Below, in pieces: positions 1-8,786 of a DNA stretch of 64,000 nt. The position numbers and the translations under genes were made by a program. The stretch covers positions 1 to 64,000 of the IMG/VR virus record IMGVR_UViG_3300028844_001770; one strand, 5' to 3'. The DNA comes from a virus. Positions within the stretch are counted from its first letter, which is position 1. Each line of letters opens with the position of its first letter. Under the pieces are notes generated by a model. It was not told the origin of the DNA. It saw nothing but the letters and a program-made list of their open reading frames with translations, and ran no database searches.

Positions 1-1
1 C

Positions 2-259
2 ATTAGAGTAAAAGTAACTACAACCGGCTGTTCAGGTTTCGCATACGGCATAGAGTTTGCAGACCAAATAGATGAAGGCGATAATGTATTCGAAGACAAA
101 GGAGTAACAATTATCGTTGACACAAAATCATTAATAATGATTGATGGCACACAGTTGGATTATAAACAAGAGGGTATAAACTCTGGCTTTCAATTTGAAA
201 ACCCACTAGCAGGTGACACTTGTGGATGTGGCGAATCATTCACTATGAAGAAGGACTAA
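2..259 (+). CDS. A-type Fe-S carrier (IscA/ErpA-like), 5' truncated by window edge
   Basis: The reading frame is open from the left edge and gives 85 residues with no start codon, so the N-terminus lies outside the window. It contains TTGCSGFAYG and ends with DTCGCGESF, the C-x(n)-C-x-C cysteine arrangement of IscA/ErpA/SufA carriers that hold or pass on iron-sulphur clusters. The family is about 105-110 residues, so roughly 20 are missing. It lies two bases before an SGNH-like gene. A second, complete IscA-type gene occurs on the other strand at 61378-61698. Family is clear; client proteins are unknown, but the radical SAM enzymes downstream all need 4Fe-4S clusters. Confidence 0.9.
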   Translation: MRVKVTTTGCSGFAYGIEFADQIDEGDNVFEDKGVTIIVDTKSLIMIDGTQLDYKQEGINSGFQFENPLAGDTCGCGESFTMKKD

Positions 260-261
260 AA

Positions 262-993
262 ATGTTATACGCAAATGGATGTAGTTTTACGTACGGCACA
301 GGTCTAGCACTTAAAGACACAGCATGGCCATTTAAACTAGCAGAGAAGTTAGGCATTAGTAAGGAAGGTGTTCAAACTGATGCAGAACGTGGAATAAGCA
401 ACCAATACATTGTTAGACAAACAATTACAAATGTTTCAGAGTTGATTGCAAATGGAAAGAAACCATTTGTAGCAATCGGATTAACTGCACCAAATCGCAG
501 AGAACACTTCATTGAAAAAGATAATGTTTTAATTCATAATATACCATCACATGAATATCATGGTAATATTAGACTGAATGAAGAAACAAATACTGACTTA
601 GATAAATTCAATCAATTGTATATGAAACATTTCTGGTCACCTGTTTATGACTTTCACAATTATCTTATTCAAGTATTAACATTACAAAACTTTTGTGTTG
701 CTAATGATTTAGAATATATTATATTCAATAGCCTTAACTTAACACCAAACTTACTTGAAGCAACAAACTTTACGCAGTTGTGTGAACAGGCAGATATGAA
801 AGATGTATTCTCACAATTAGATATGACACGCATCTATGAAGACCAAACATTCTTTACTTATATGTATGAGAAAGAATTATTCTTTCCGACTGAAGGCGAT
901 GAAAGATATATGCATCCAGACGAACAAGCACATACTGATTGGGCTGATATATTATTTAAGGACATAATAAGGACAAGAAAAGGAAATGGATAA
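262..993 (+). CDS. SGNH-hydrolase-like protein (GCSFTYG type)
   Basis: Start placed at 262, just after the iscA-like stop; an in-frame TTG/GTG start further upstream would overlap that gene heavily. The 243-residue protein begins MLYANGCSFTYG, with GCSFT standing where SGNH/GDSL hydrolases have GDS. A late segment, MHPDEQAHTDWA, could be the D-x-x-H block. SGNH enzymes are esterases or acetyl transferases on sugars and lipids. This group, with Cys before the Ser, is often annotated only as hypothetical in marine phages. It overlaps the next SGNH-like gene by 8 bases, so the two are translationally coupled. Catalytic activity is inference. Confidence 0.6.
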   Translation: MLYANGCSFTYGTGLALKDTAWPFKLAEKLGISKEGVQTDAERGISNQYIVRQTITNVSELIANGKKPFVAIGLTAPNRREHFIEKDNVLIHNIPSHEYHGNIRLNEETNTDLDKFNQLYMKHFWSPVYDFHNYLIQVLTLQNFCVANDLEYIIFNSLNLTPNLLEATNFTQLCEQADMKDVFSQLDMTRIYEDQTFFTYMYEKELFFPTEGDERYMHPDEQAHTDWADILFKDIIRTRKGNG

Positions 994-1966
994 GGGCATT
1001 TTAAAACTGACGCCAGGATATAATACAACTTATCCAGTTAAAAATGGTATTCCTTTTGACTTAACTGCTGAATATCCACATAATATGTTATATGCATCTG
1101 AGCATTCTTCACCGAGGGACCCTGTGCTTGGCTCAGTAAATCCAAAATTATCTAAGAACAGAAGTGATAGTTATCAATGGCATTCATCTGATAATGAAGA
1201 GAATTATTTCAGAACTAAAAAAGAGAGAAGAAAAAATAAGCAACACGACCACACATACAAACCATATGATTTTTATTATGATGTAAACAAGAATGGATTT
1301 AGATGTGATGATTTTGAAACTATGGACTTTAGTAAGAAATCAATAATATATTTAGGATGTAGTCATACCTTCGGTGTTGGTCTTCCTGAAGAAGAGACAT
1401 GGGCGTATAAAGTTCATAAAATGACAGAAGAATGGCAAAGAACAACATACAATTACATAAATTTAGGTTCTTCTGGAGTTGGTCCAGATTTTTATCTTCA
1501 TTTAACTCCATATTTTAAAAAATTAAATCCTGCTTACGTTTTTTCTTATACTCCAGATATTCACAGAATTATGCTTGTCAATGATGATGGATGGATATTT
1601 AGATGCTTACCAGGAATGGTAGAAGATGCTTCTTTAATTGAATCTTTTCAAAGTGAATATAATATGCAGGCTTACAAAAATTTACTCATGTCGGGTGATA
1701 ACTTTTTTGAGTATAAAAAACAAATATCATTAGGAAATATTAATAGTCTTTCTGAAATTTTAAACTTTAAATTTACTGAGATTCCAACAGGTGGATTTGT
1801 ATCTGAATACATGAAAGAGTATGATTGGGTAGAAGAATTTAACAAAACTAGATATGATGAAGATGGTAATGAAAAAGAAAATGCAAGAGATGATTGTCAT
1901 TATCCAGCAAAATATCATACAATGATATCAAAGATAATAATGTCTAAACTTAAAGAGAATAAATAA
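986..1966 (+). CDS. SGNH-hydrolase-like protein (GCSHTFG type)
   Basis: A 326-residue protein. After about 110 residues of unrecognised N-terminal sequence comes IIYLGCSHTFGVG (about 120-132), matching SGNH block I with Ser as candidate nucleophile. NLGSSGVGPDF follows (G/N-containing blocks), and near the C-terminus DDCHYPAKYH supplies an Asp-x-His pair in the block V position. This is better evidence of a complete triad than in the preceding gene. Probably a serine esterase or O-acetyl-group enzyme. It is coupled to the upstream gene by an 8-base overlap. Neighbouring carbamoyltransferase and glycosyltransferase-like genes suggest a surface-glycan or small-molecule decoration role, but no substrate can be named. 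Confidence 0.65.
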   Translation: MDKGILKLTPGYNTTYPVKNGIPFDLTAEYPHNMLYASEHSSPRDPVLGSVNPKLSKNRSDSYQWHSSDNEENYFRTKKERRKNKQHDHTYKPYDFYYDVNKNGFRCDDFETMDFSKKSIIYLGCSHTFGVGLPEEETWAYKVHKMTEEWQRTTYNYINLGSSGVGPDFYLHLTPYFKKLNPAYVFSYTPDIHRIMLVNDDGWIFRCLPGMVEDASLIESFQSEYNMQAYKNLLMSGDNFFEYKKQISLGNINSLSEILNFKFTEIPTGGFVSEYMKEYDWVEEFNKTRYDEDGNEKENARDDCHYPAKYHTMISKIIMSKLKENK

Positions 1967-1970
1967 CCTT

Positions 1971-2096
1971 ATGAAAAAGATACTTAAAAGAATATGGGAA
2001 CTAATGACTTATCCATGGACATGGTATAAAGAGCAACGTGCAATGAAGAAACGTTTAGCGGAATTGAAAAAACGTGACCCATTCATATACAAATAA
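1971..2096 (+). CDS. Small basic/aromatic protein, 41 aa
   Basis: Starts ATGAAAAAG four bases after the previous stop. It encodes 41 residues rich in Lys, Arg, Trp and Tyr (MKKILKRIWELMTYPWTWYK at the start, ending DPFIYK). Its 3' end overlaps the GTG start region of the carbamoyltransferase gene by 23 bases. The amphipathic, tryptophan-rich N-terminal half suggests membrane-surface association. No family recognised. Position, start codon quality and overlap with the neighbour support a real gene, but the evidence is modest. Confidence 0.55.
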   Translation: MKKILKRIWELMTYPWTWYKEQRAMKKRLAELKKRDPFIYK

Positions 2097-3630
2097 CCAC
2101 AAGACAGTTCTAGGAATAGGTGGTGCGTTAAACCATGACGCTTCAGTCAGTCTGATTAAGGGTAGTGAAATCTTATTTGCGGCCCATTCAGAACGTTATT
2201 CTAAAATTAAGAATGACCCTCTTCTTAACTCAGAAATACTTGAAGATGCATTTAAATATGGTACACCAGATGTTATTGCTTGGTATGAAAATCCATTTCT
2301 AAAGAAAGCAAGACAACTCTGGGCGGGTCAATACTCTACTGCATTTGACATGAGTGAACTCCCATCAAAATACTTGAAACAGTTTCCAGAGTTAAAAGGC
2401 ATTCCAATAGAATATCAAGACCATCACTATACACATGCCTCTAGTGGATACCATACAAGTGGATTTGTAAATGCCGCGGTAGTAGTAATCGACAGTATTG
2501 GAGAATGGGAAACATTAACAATCTGGCAAGGTTCTGGCGGTCAATTATCTAGGGTTTACTCACAGGGATATCCACATAGTTTTGGATTATTCTATAGTGC
2601 GATGACACAGAGACTAGGACTTAAAGCACAAGAAGATGAATACATTCTTATGGGAATGGCAGCCTATGGAGGTGCTGATAGAAAGTATCGAAGTTCAACG
2701 CTAACGACTGAACTTATGAAAGAGTTGCGTATAACAACCCACAATCACAAATTACATACATTTGGCATCAACTTACACCGAGGGTGTGATTGGATTTTTC
2801 CAGACTTAACTACTGAACAAGATATGTTTGACTTGGCAGCCGCAACACAAGAAGTCTATGAGATTATGTTAGACAGAGTAATTAAACTTGCACATGAAAA
2901 GGTTTCATTCACTTCTAACCTTGTTATGATGGGCGGATGTGCTTTAAATTGTAAAGCAAATAGTATGATAACTTCAAACTATGGATTTGATAATGTATGG
3001 ATTATGCCTAATCCTGGTGATGCTGGTAGTTCAATAGGAGTTGCACAAAAATATAATAGAGAAGATTGGAATCTTAACTGGAAAACACCATATCTTGGTC
3101 ATAATATAGAGGGCGAATATCCTGTAGAGAAATCTCTGAAAGCATTACTTGATGGAGAGATTATTGGTATTGCTAATGGTCGTGCTGAGTTTGGTCCTAG
3201 AGCGTTAGGTAATCGCACACTCACAGCAGACCCAAGAGGTCCGTTAATTAAAGATAAGATGAATGAGATTAAACGCAGACAGAAGTTTAGACCATTCGCT
3301 CCAATGATTTTAGAAGAAGATGTACATGAATACTTTGAAATGCCTGAGAATGTAACACAGTCTCCATACATGCAATTTGTCGCAAAATGTAAGTTCCCAT
3401 CAGAGTTTCCAGCAATTGTCCACGTAGATGGCACTAGTAGAGTGCAAACAGTCAATCAACTACAACATCCAGATTTATATGTGTTATTGTCCAGTTTCAA
3501 AGAAGAGACTGGCTGCCCAATGCTAGTTAACACCTCACTAAATATAAAAGGGAAACCAATAGTAAATGACGAGAAGGATGCTATTGAATTTTCTCAATAT
3601 TATGGTGTAAAAGTCTTTACATCTGACTAA
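2074..3630 (+). CDS. NodU/CmcH/TobZ-family carbamoyltransferase
   Basis: 518 residues from a GTG start inside the preceding small gene. The N-terminal half is Kae1/YrdC-like with LGIGGALNHDAS near residues 13-24 and the metal-site segment DHHYTHASS (116-124). The C-terminal half has the hallmark GRAEFGPRALGNRTL (about 368-382) and LVNTSLNIKGKPIV. The family transfers a carbamoyl group from carbamoyl phosphate, through a carbamoyl-adenylate, to hydroxyls of sugars or antibiotics (NodU, TobZ, CmcH). Length is close to the usual 550-600. Here it sits between SGNH-like and glycosyltransferase-like genes, which suggests carbamoylation of a glycan or of a modified base. Substrate unknown; family assignment strong. 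Confidence 0.9.
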   Translation: MTHSYTNNHKTVLGIGGALNHDASVSLIKGSEILFAAHSERYSKIKNDPLLNSEILEDAFKYGTPDVIAWYENPFLKKARQLWAGQYSTAFDMSELPSKYLKQFPELKGIPIEYQDHHYTHASSGYHTSGFVNAAVVVIDSIGEWETLTIWQGSGGQLSRVYSQGYPHSFGLFYSAMTQRLGLKAQEDEYILMGMAAYGGADRKYRSSTLTTELMKELRITTHNHKLHTFGINLHRGCDWIFPDLTTEQDMFDLAAATQEVYEIMLDRVIKLAHEKVSFTSNLVMMGGCALNCKANSMITSNYGFDNVWIMPNPGDAGSSIGVAQKYNREDWNLNWKTPYLGHNIEGEYPVEKSLKALLDGEIIGIANGRAEFGPRALGNRTLTADPRGPLIKDKMNEIKRRQKFRPFAPMILEEDVHEYFEMPENVTQSPYMQFVAKCKFPSEFPAIVHVDGTSRVQTVNQLQHPDLYVLLSSFKEETGCPMLVNTSLNIKGKPIVNDEKDAIEFSQYYGVKVFTSD

Positions 3631-3644
3631 AAACATGCTATAAT
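3616..3644 (+). promoter_or_regulatory. Sigma70-type promoter before the GT-A repeat gene
   Basis: TTTACA (3616-3621), 17-base spacer and a perfect TATAAT (3639-3644), ending 39 bases before the ATG at 3684. It is one of few rightward promoters visible in this densely packed arm and overlaps the end of the carbamoyltransferase gene. Confidence 0.65.
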
Positions 3645-3683
3645 ATATACAATATTACTGCAAATTTAATAAGGCTGGCATAA

Positions 3684-6458
3684 ATGGCATATGATGGATA
3701 TTATCTAACCTATAAGTCTGATATAGAAACACAAGAACGATTTGAAAAAGTACAGGAAAAGTATCCTAGTTTTCGTATGGTTAAGATTAACCTCGAAGAC
3801 TGGAGTGACCCTAAGTTAGAACAAGCAATATCAAAAATTGCAACTATTTCTAATACGAAACATTTTTGGATTGTCGATGCTGATGTAAAAGTTCCAGATG
3901 ACTTTAACTTTGATTATGAAACTGATGACTTTGATGAAAATATCACTCACCTATGGAACTGTAAAGACCGAAATGTTTTTAGAAGTGTAGTTGGTGTTAA
4001 ACTGTTCAAAACAGCAGATGTAAAAAACAAAGAAAAGGGTTTTGTAAGTGATGCATATTATTTAACAGGCGAACACAAAATACATGAAGGTAAACTTCCT
4101 GTGTATGACCCAACAAAATCATACTATGAGATATTTTTGTGGAATAAGAGTTATGGTAAAAAAGAAGCAGAAAAACTAAAAGAAAAGTATGGTAAACGCA
4201 TTACTGAAGTAACAGGTGAAACAAGTGTAGAAGTACATGAAAAATGTAGAGAGATTACTAAAACTGATTACTACTATCTAGTAATGCCAAACACAACTAT
4301 CTACGAAGACTTCAAGTTTGATTATTCCCTTGCTATGAATTTACAATCTACAGCACAGAAAATTGTACTCTGGCAAAAAGAGAATCCCGAAACTAAACTA
4401 GGTAGAGAATATCATGGAGTAGGATTATTTCCTACTAAAGGAAAGTTGTTTTCTCAAAAAGAATATGACATATTTAATTTTAGAAAAAATGCAATCTATG
4501 AAAAAGAACCGGCTTCTTCAGATTTAGAATTTGAAGTAAAAGTAACAAACGATTTACATACATTCGACCATGAATGTGATTCTGATATGTATTGGTTAGT
4601 ACATGAGGATGTAGAAGACTTTACTACAAATGGATTCTATCCAATGAGTTATGACCGAGATTATATTCATAACTTTGATGTAAAACTTTCTAGTGGAAAA
4701 GTTATTAGAAATGGTGTAAGATTAGTACCAAGCAATAATGCTACAAAAGAAAAGATGAAAGATGTACATCAGGTTTGTGGTTCAATTCCAGAGATAGAAA
4801 AGATAAGTGCTAGAACAGTTGAAGAGGCAATTTCTAAGGCAAGTGGTAAAAACTTTTGGATGATTAATCCAGATTTAGAAGAGACCTCATCAATCACTAA
4901 AGATTTCTATCCAGATTTATATGAAACTGGACCTACACATATGTGGAAGTTTTCTGGACGTGATGGCGAAAAAGACTTAGGTTATGGTGGTGTAGTCTTA
5001 AGTAATTTAGATTATCATAAAGATAATATTATATTCCATGATGAATTTGTATCTCGTATACCCGAAAAGTCTAACATCAAAAAGTATTATACCCGAGACA
5101 CATATACTGCTTATAAAAGAGCAAGTAGAGAAACATTCTATTGGGCAATTGATACAGTGGTTCAACTTGTAGATACATTTGACTTTGATTTCTATCCAGA
5201 CATATTTTCAATTAATAATGTGTTCGCTTTCAAATCTGAAGGCGGAGAAGAATCTGGTGTATATCTAGTTAATCGTCCGCATCTTGCATCATTTAATCCA
5301 TCTGAAGAGGACTTCTCTTTCGATAGATTTAAGAATATTGTCAGAGTAGATGAAGTTGCATCTAGGGTAATCGCACATCCGGTATTCTATTTCGATGAAG
5401 GTATGTATGAGAGTAATACAAAAAAGTATATAAAAGATAAAACAGTAACGGTGTTATCGGGTTCATTAGAAGATACGTACCAAGAGGCCGCAAGGCTAAC
5501 AGATACTGGATATTTCTGGGCAATTGACAATGATGTAGATGTGTTAACAGACTTCGATAGGTCATTGTATATTGATAGACACCATAAGTCTCACTTTCAC
5601 GTATGGCCCAAGATAAATCCTGGCACTGGATTTATTCATCAGTATGGTGGATTAAAACTAATTCCAGCAGAAGCAATCAAGTCTATTAAACCAGACTCTG
5701 ACAAAATAAGAAAGATGAAGTTTAAGAATAAGAAACCAATCAAGTCAGAGACAATTAAAACACGAGACATTCCCTACGATGTTATTATGCTAAGTTATAG
5801 AGAACCAGAAGCAGATGCAAACTATGCCAAGTTGTTAGAGAAGGTTCCTAATGCTAAGAGAGTTCATGGTGTGAAAGGTATTTTCAATGCACATCAAAGA
5901 GCATCAGAGATAGCAGACACTAGAATGTTTTATGTAATTGATGCTGATGCAATTCTATTAGATGATTTTAAGTTTGAGTATTTTCCAACAGTCTGGGATG
6001 AAGACACAGTTCATGTGTGGAAATCTAAGAACCCTATCAATGGGTTAGTTTATGGTTTTGGTGGATTGAAATTATTTCCAACACAGTTATTGCGTGATGC
6101 TAAAGAATGGCGAGTTGACTTTACGACTTCAATCTCTGATAAGTTCAAGCCAATGCCTGCTACAGCGAACTACACAGCATTTAATACTAACCCATATGAT
6201 ACTTGGAAGTCAGCGTTTAGAGAGTGTACAAAGTTGTCTTCAAGTGTTATTCATAGGTCTAAACAAGGTGAAACTGATGAGCGTTTAGAAATATGGTGTA
6301 CTGTAAATAATGATGCAGAGTTCGGAGAATACGCAATAGCGGGTGCTAATGCAGGAAGAGAATATGGAACAAAACACGCCGGCGATGATGATGCATTAAG
6401 TAAGATTAATGATTACGATTGGTTAAAAGCCATGTTTGAGGAGAATACAAATGGATAA
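3684..6458 (+). CDS. Giant repeat protein of glycosyltransferase-A-like units
   Basis: 924 residues, with no signal peptide or membrane segment. About seven diverged copies of one unit can be picked out by an aromatic-rich core. They include HFWIVDADVKVPDDF (60-74), DYYYLVMPNTTIYEDF (195-210), YWLVHEDVEDF (303-313), NFWMINPDLEE (390-400), FYWAIDTVVQLVDTF (485-499), YFWAIDNDVDVLTDF (610-624) and MFYVIDADAILLDDF (748-762). Later copies are followed by HVWK..NP..G..YG.GGLKL. The D-x-D/DAD core plus downstream GG resembles GT-A nucleotide-sugar binding. DAD is intact only in the first and last copies and is degraded in the middle ones. Function may be glycan transfer or binding; this is inference. 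It follows its own sigma70 promoter. Confidence 0.65.
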   Translation: MAYDGYYLTYKSDIETQERFEKVQEKYPSFRMVKINLEDWSDPKLEQAISKIATISNTKHFWIVDADVKVPDDFNFDYETDDFDENITHLWNCKDRNVFRSVVGVKLFKTADVKNKEKGFVSDAYYLTGEHKIHEGKLPVYDPTKSYYEIFLWNKSYGKKEAEKLKEKYGKRITEVTGETSVEVHEKCREITKTDYYYLVMPNTTIYEDFKFDYSLAMNLQSTAQKIVLWQKENPETKLGREYHGVGLFPTKGKLFSQKEYDIFNFRKNAIYEKEPASSDLEFEVKVTNDLHTFDHECDSDMYWLVHEDVEDFTTNGFYPMSYDRDYIHNFDVKLSSGKVIRNGVRLVPSNNATKEKMKDVHQVCGSIPEIEKISARTVEEAISKASGKNFWMINPDLEETSSITKDFYPDLYETGPTHMWKFSGRDGEKDLGYGGVVLSNLDYHKDNIIFHDEFVSRIPEKSNIKKYYTRDTYTAYKRASRETFYWAIDTVVQLVDTFDFDFYPDIFSINNVFAFKSEGGEESGVYLVNRPHLASFNPSEEDFSFDRFKNIVRVDEVASRVIAHPVFYFDEGMYESNTKKYIKDKTVTVLSGSLEDTYQEAARLTDTGYFWAIDNDVDVLTDFDRSLYIDRHHKSHFHVWPKINPGTGFIHQYGGLKLIPAEAIKSIKPDSDKIRKMKFKNKKPIKSETIKTRDIPYDVIMLSYREPEADANYAKLLEKVPNAKRVHGVKGIFNAHQRASEIADTRMFYVIDADAILLDDFKFEYFPTVWDEDTVHVWKSKNPINGLVYGFGGLKLFPTQLLRDAKEWRVDFTTSISDKFKPMPATANYTAFNTNPYDTWKSAFRECTKLSSSVIHRSKQGETDERLEIWCTVNNDAEFGEYAIAGANAGREYGTKHAGDDDALSKINDYDWLKAMFEENTNG

Positions 6459-6639
6459 AAGTAAACTGAAAGACATAGATATAGAGATATCTGAAGCAAA
6501 AGTAAAAGAACTACACTCTTCAGATGCCAAGTTAATGGAAGTTCTAGGAGCCATAGATTGGAAGTTATGGGAAATACTTCAGATTATGCAGTCTTGGGAT
6601 AAAGAACAAGAGTTAGATGAGGACTTAGATGGCAAGTAA
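6451..6639 (+). CDS. Small acidic helical protein, 62 aa
   Basis: Start chosen at ATG 6451, preceded by GAGGAG at good spacing; a TTG at 6436 is less likely. It overlaps the end of the GT-A repeat gene by 8 bases and the start of the next gene by 11. The protein (MDKSKLKDIDIEISEAKVK...) is mostly charged helix ending in an acidic stretch, DEDLDGK. No family recognised. The tight overlaps on both sides suggest a co-translated accessory subunit for one of its neighbours. Confidence 0.6.
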   Translation: MDKSKLKDIDIEISEAKVKELHSSDAKLMEVLGAIDWKLWEILQIMQSWDKEQELDEDLDGK

Positions 6640-7582
6640 GCAGAGATTGTCTATAAGAGATAAAAGAAGACAACGGCAATCTAAAGGTCCAATAACTTCT
6701 AATGATGAGTTATACGAAACAATGGGTGGCGCAATCTTTAAAGAAAAGGCATCACCAAAGAAAGTATTAGACACAAAGATAGAATACGTTAAGAGAAAAC
6801 GAGGCAAAGCAATAGTCCAGTCAGACTACGACTATATGATAATGGCAGATAGATTTTCAGAAACTAACGTAGCACAGCAACTTGGAAATTATAGACAAGG
6901 AATGGAATTTCTTGCTCACTGTACTTTGGCATCTGCTGAACACGACAGAATAATAGACAGATTAAAAGATTTAATTTACAGTTATCCTAATACAGATATG
7001 AGTTCTTTCGTTAATAAGCACCATGCAATGCTTTATTCTTGGATGATTCAAAATATAATTCGTGTTTATGGACAGAAGTATCTAGGCACAGTATACGTAC
7101 TAGGTGGTGGTATTGGTTTATTGCCTGCAATGTTATTAGATACTCCACTAAGAATAGAAAATATAAGAAATATAGATATCAATGGCACATGTAAGTTTCT
7201 TGCTGATGAAATGATGAAAAAAGAAGTCCTAGATAATTGGAAGTTCAAGGCTTCATCGCAAGATTTGTTTAAGATAAACTATGAGTTAAATAGATTAGAG
7301 ATATTATTACCAGACAATTCTATTTCAGAAGGATTTAATGAAGTTCCTGGTCTATTAATAAATACTAATCTAAGTCACTTAGAGAATATGGAAACTGATT
7401 GGTATAAAAAGATGATACCCACGCAAAGAAAGTTAATTCTCGTAGGAGAAACAGGTGATGTAGCCCATCCTTATAAAACTCAAAAAGAATTCAATGCGGC
7501 ATATCCAATGTCATATGAACTATACAACGGAGTATTAAAAGTCGAAGACAAACAATATTTTATGAAGATAGGAATGAAATAG
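6629..7582 (+). CDS. Class I SAM-methyltransferase-like protein
   Basis: 317 residues with a basic N-terminus (KQRLSIRDKRRQRQS). The segment VYVLGGGIGLLPAMLLD (about 151-167) looks like methyltransferase motif I (the SAM-binding glycine loop). NIRNIDINGT follows as motif II with an acidic residue, and LLINTNLSHLENMETDW lies at the motif IV/V position. The next gene has the same architecture (VYVCAGWYGVLPSIL, CVINTSCEHIEN), so the two are diverged paralogues. Substrate is not evident: no NPPY or DNA-target motif is present. Overlaps the preceding small gene. Confidence 0.65.
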   Translation: MASKQRLSIRDKRRQRQSKGPITSNDELYETMGGAIFKEKASPKKVLDTKIEYVKRKRGKAIVQSDYDYMIMADRFSETNVAQQLGNYRQGMEFLAHCTLASAEHDRIIDRLKDLIYSYPNTDMSSFVNKHHAMLYSWMIQNIIRVYGQKYLGTVYVLGGGIGLLPAMLLDTPLRIENIRNIDINGTCKFLADEMMKKEVLDNWKFKASSQDLFKINYELNRLEILLPDNSISEGFNEVPGLLINTNLSHLENMETDWYKKMIPTQRKLILVGETGDVAHPYKTQKEFNAAYPMSYELYNGVLKVEDKQYFMKIGMK

Positions 7583-7583
7583 A

Positions 7584-8786
7584 ATGCAATCGCATGAGAT
7601 AGTAGATAGATTAACAATATTATATGGTAACAAATATCCAGTTATCAATAGCCTTGAACGTGTGGCAAACACTGAAGTTCTAAGCGATATATTTGTTTTA
7701 TCATCATATCTCTTGGGTAAAAAACATAGAGAAACAGTTAGTGCTTTAAAAAATCTGATATATGAACGCAAACCTGAAGACAATATATTTGTGTTGTTTA
7801 AAGTTATTGAACCTATTGCAGACGACAACGAGGCATTACATGCATTACGAAATGTAGTTAGTGGCTCTAATTTTGTAAATCTACAAACAGAACTATTATT
7901 CAAGTTAATAACTAATTTAGATAATAGAAATGAAGAAATTATAAGTGCTATAAAGAATTTGGTATCAAGCAGTTTAGAACCAGATATGTTTCTACTGTTC
8001 AAAGTGTTACAAGCAATAGATACTGAAAACGAATGGATTAGAACACTAAAGAGTGTGACAATATATAAAACTAATATACTGAAGTTAGCACACAAATTGA
8101 CTGAAGAAAAGTATACTCTTCCAATAAATATGGGAAAGATGATAAAGAGATTCGAAGGTCAAGCACTTACTGATGCATTTAGTAGAGGACAACTTAGAAG
8201 TAAACTATGGGTAAGTGATACAGTTAATGACCTAGGTATTGATTTGGGTGATATGGTTTATGTATGTGCTGGATGGTATGGAGTACTACCATCGATACTG
8301 TTTGAGAGAAATAAAGTAGAAAATATATTAAGTTTTGATTCAGATGATACAACTGACAATCCTGCTGATACATTAAACAAAGAAAAGACAATTGATGGAT
8401 TAAAATTTAAGGCAGTAGTTAAAGATATCCACGAATTGAAATATAAAACTGAATCATTCAATGTGAACCACTATCAATACTCAGATGTGACTGAATTTAA
8501 CATAACAAAACAATCAATGCCTGTTAAGATGAATGCTACTTGTGTAATCAATACAAGTTGTGAACACATAGAAAACTTTGATAAATGGTGGGCTGGTATT
8601 CCAGATGGCATGCTAGTAATAATGCAGAACAACGATTTTGATGATGACGAAGCACACCAACACGCAGAAGATACTGTAACAAGTTTAGAAGAATTCTCTA
8701 ATAGATTAAATTTGTCTGAAAACTATTATGAAGGTACACTAGCACTAGAAGAATATAATCGTTATATGGTGATAGGTAGAAAATAA
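7584..8786 (+). CDS. Methyltransferase-like protein with helical N-terminal extension
   Basis: 400 residues. The first about 175 form repeated helical segments (for example SALKNLIYE, HALRNVVSGS, SAIKNLVSSS, about 35 residues apart), suggesting a HEAT-like or other solenoid scaffold. The C-terminal part has MVYVCAGWYGVLPSILFER, a SAM-binding-loop equivalent, then ILSFDSDD (motif II acidic) and VINTSCEHIENFDKWW. It is a paralogue of the gene just upstream, one base away. Its TAA overlaps the ATG of the first radical SAM gene, so all three are probably co-translated. Substrate unknown. Confidence 0.6.
   Translation: MQSHEIVDRLTILYGNKYPVINSLERVANTEVLSDIFVLSSYLLGKKHRETVSALKNLIYERKPEDNIFVLFKVIEPIADDNEALHALRNVVSGSNFVNLQTELLFKLITNLDNRNEEIISAIKNLVSSSLEPDMFLLFKVLQAIDTENEWIRTLKSVTIYKTNILKLAHKLTEEKYTLPINMGKMIKRFEGQALTDAFSRGQLRSKLWVSDTVNDLGIDLGDMVYVCAGWYGVLPSILFERNKVENILSFDSDDTTDNPADTLNKEKTIDGLKFKAVVKDIHELKYKTESFNVNHYQYSDVTEFNITKQSMPVKMNATCVINTSCEHIENFDKWWAGIPDGMLVIMQNNDFDDDEAHQHAEDTVTSLEEFSNRLNLSENYYEGTLALEEYNRYMVIGRK

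Noticed and set aside
220-261. Earlier in-frame start for the first SGNH-like gene
   Set aside because: It would overlap the end of the iscA-like gene by 40 bases; the ATG at 262 gives the conserved MLYANGCSF start.
7535-8095. A 186-codon leftward frame inside the methyltransferase-like region
   Set aside because: It spans two coupled rightward genes and shows Ser/Leu-rich shadow composition.
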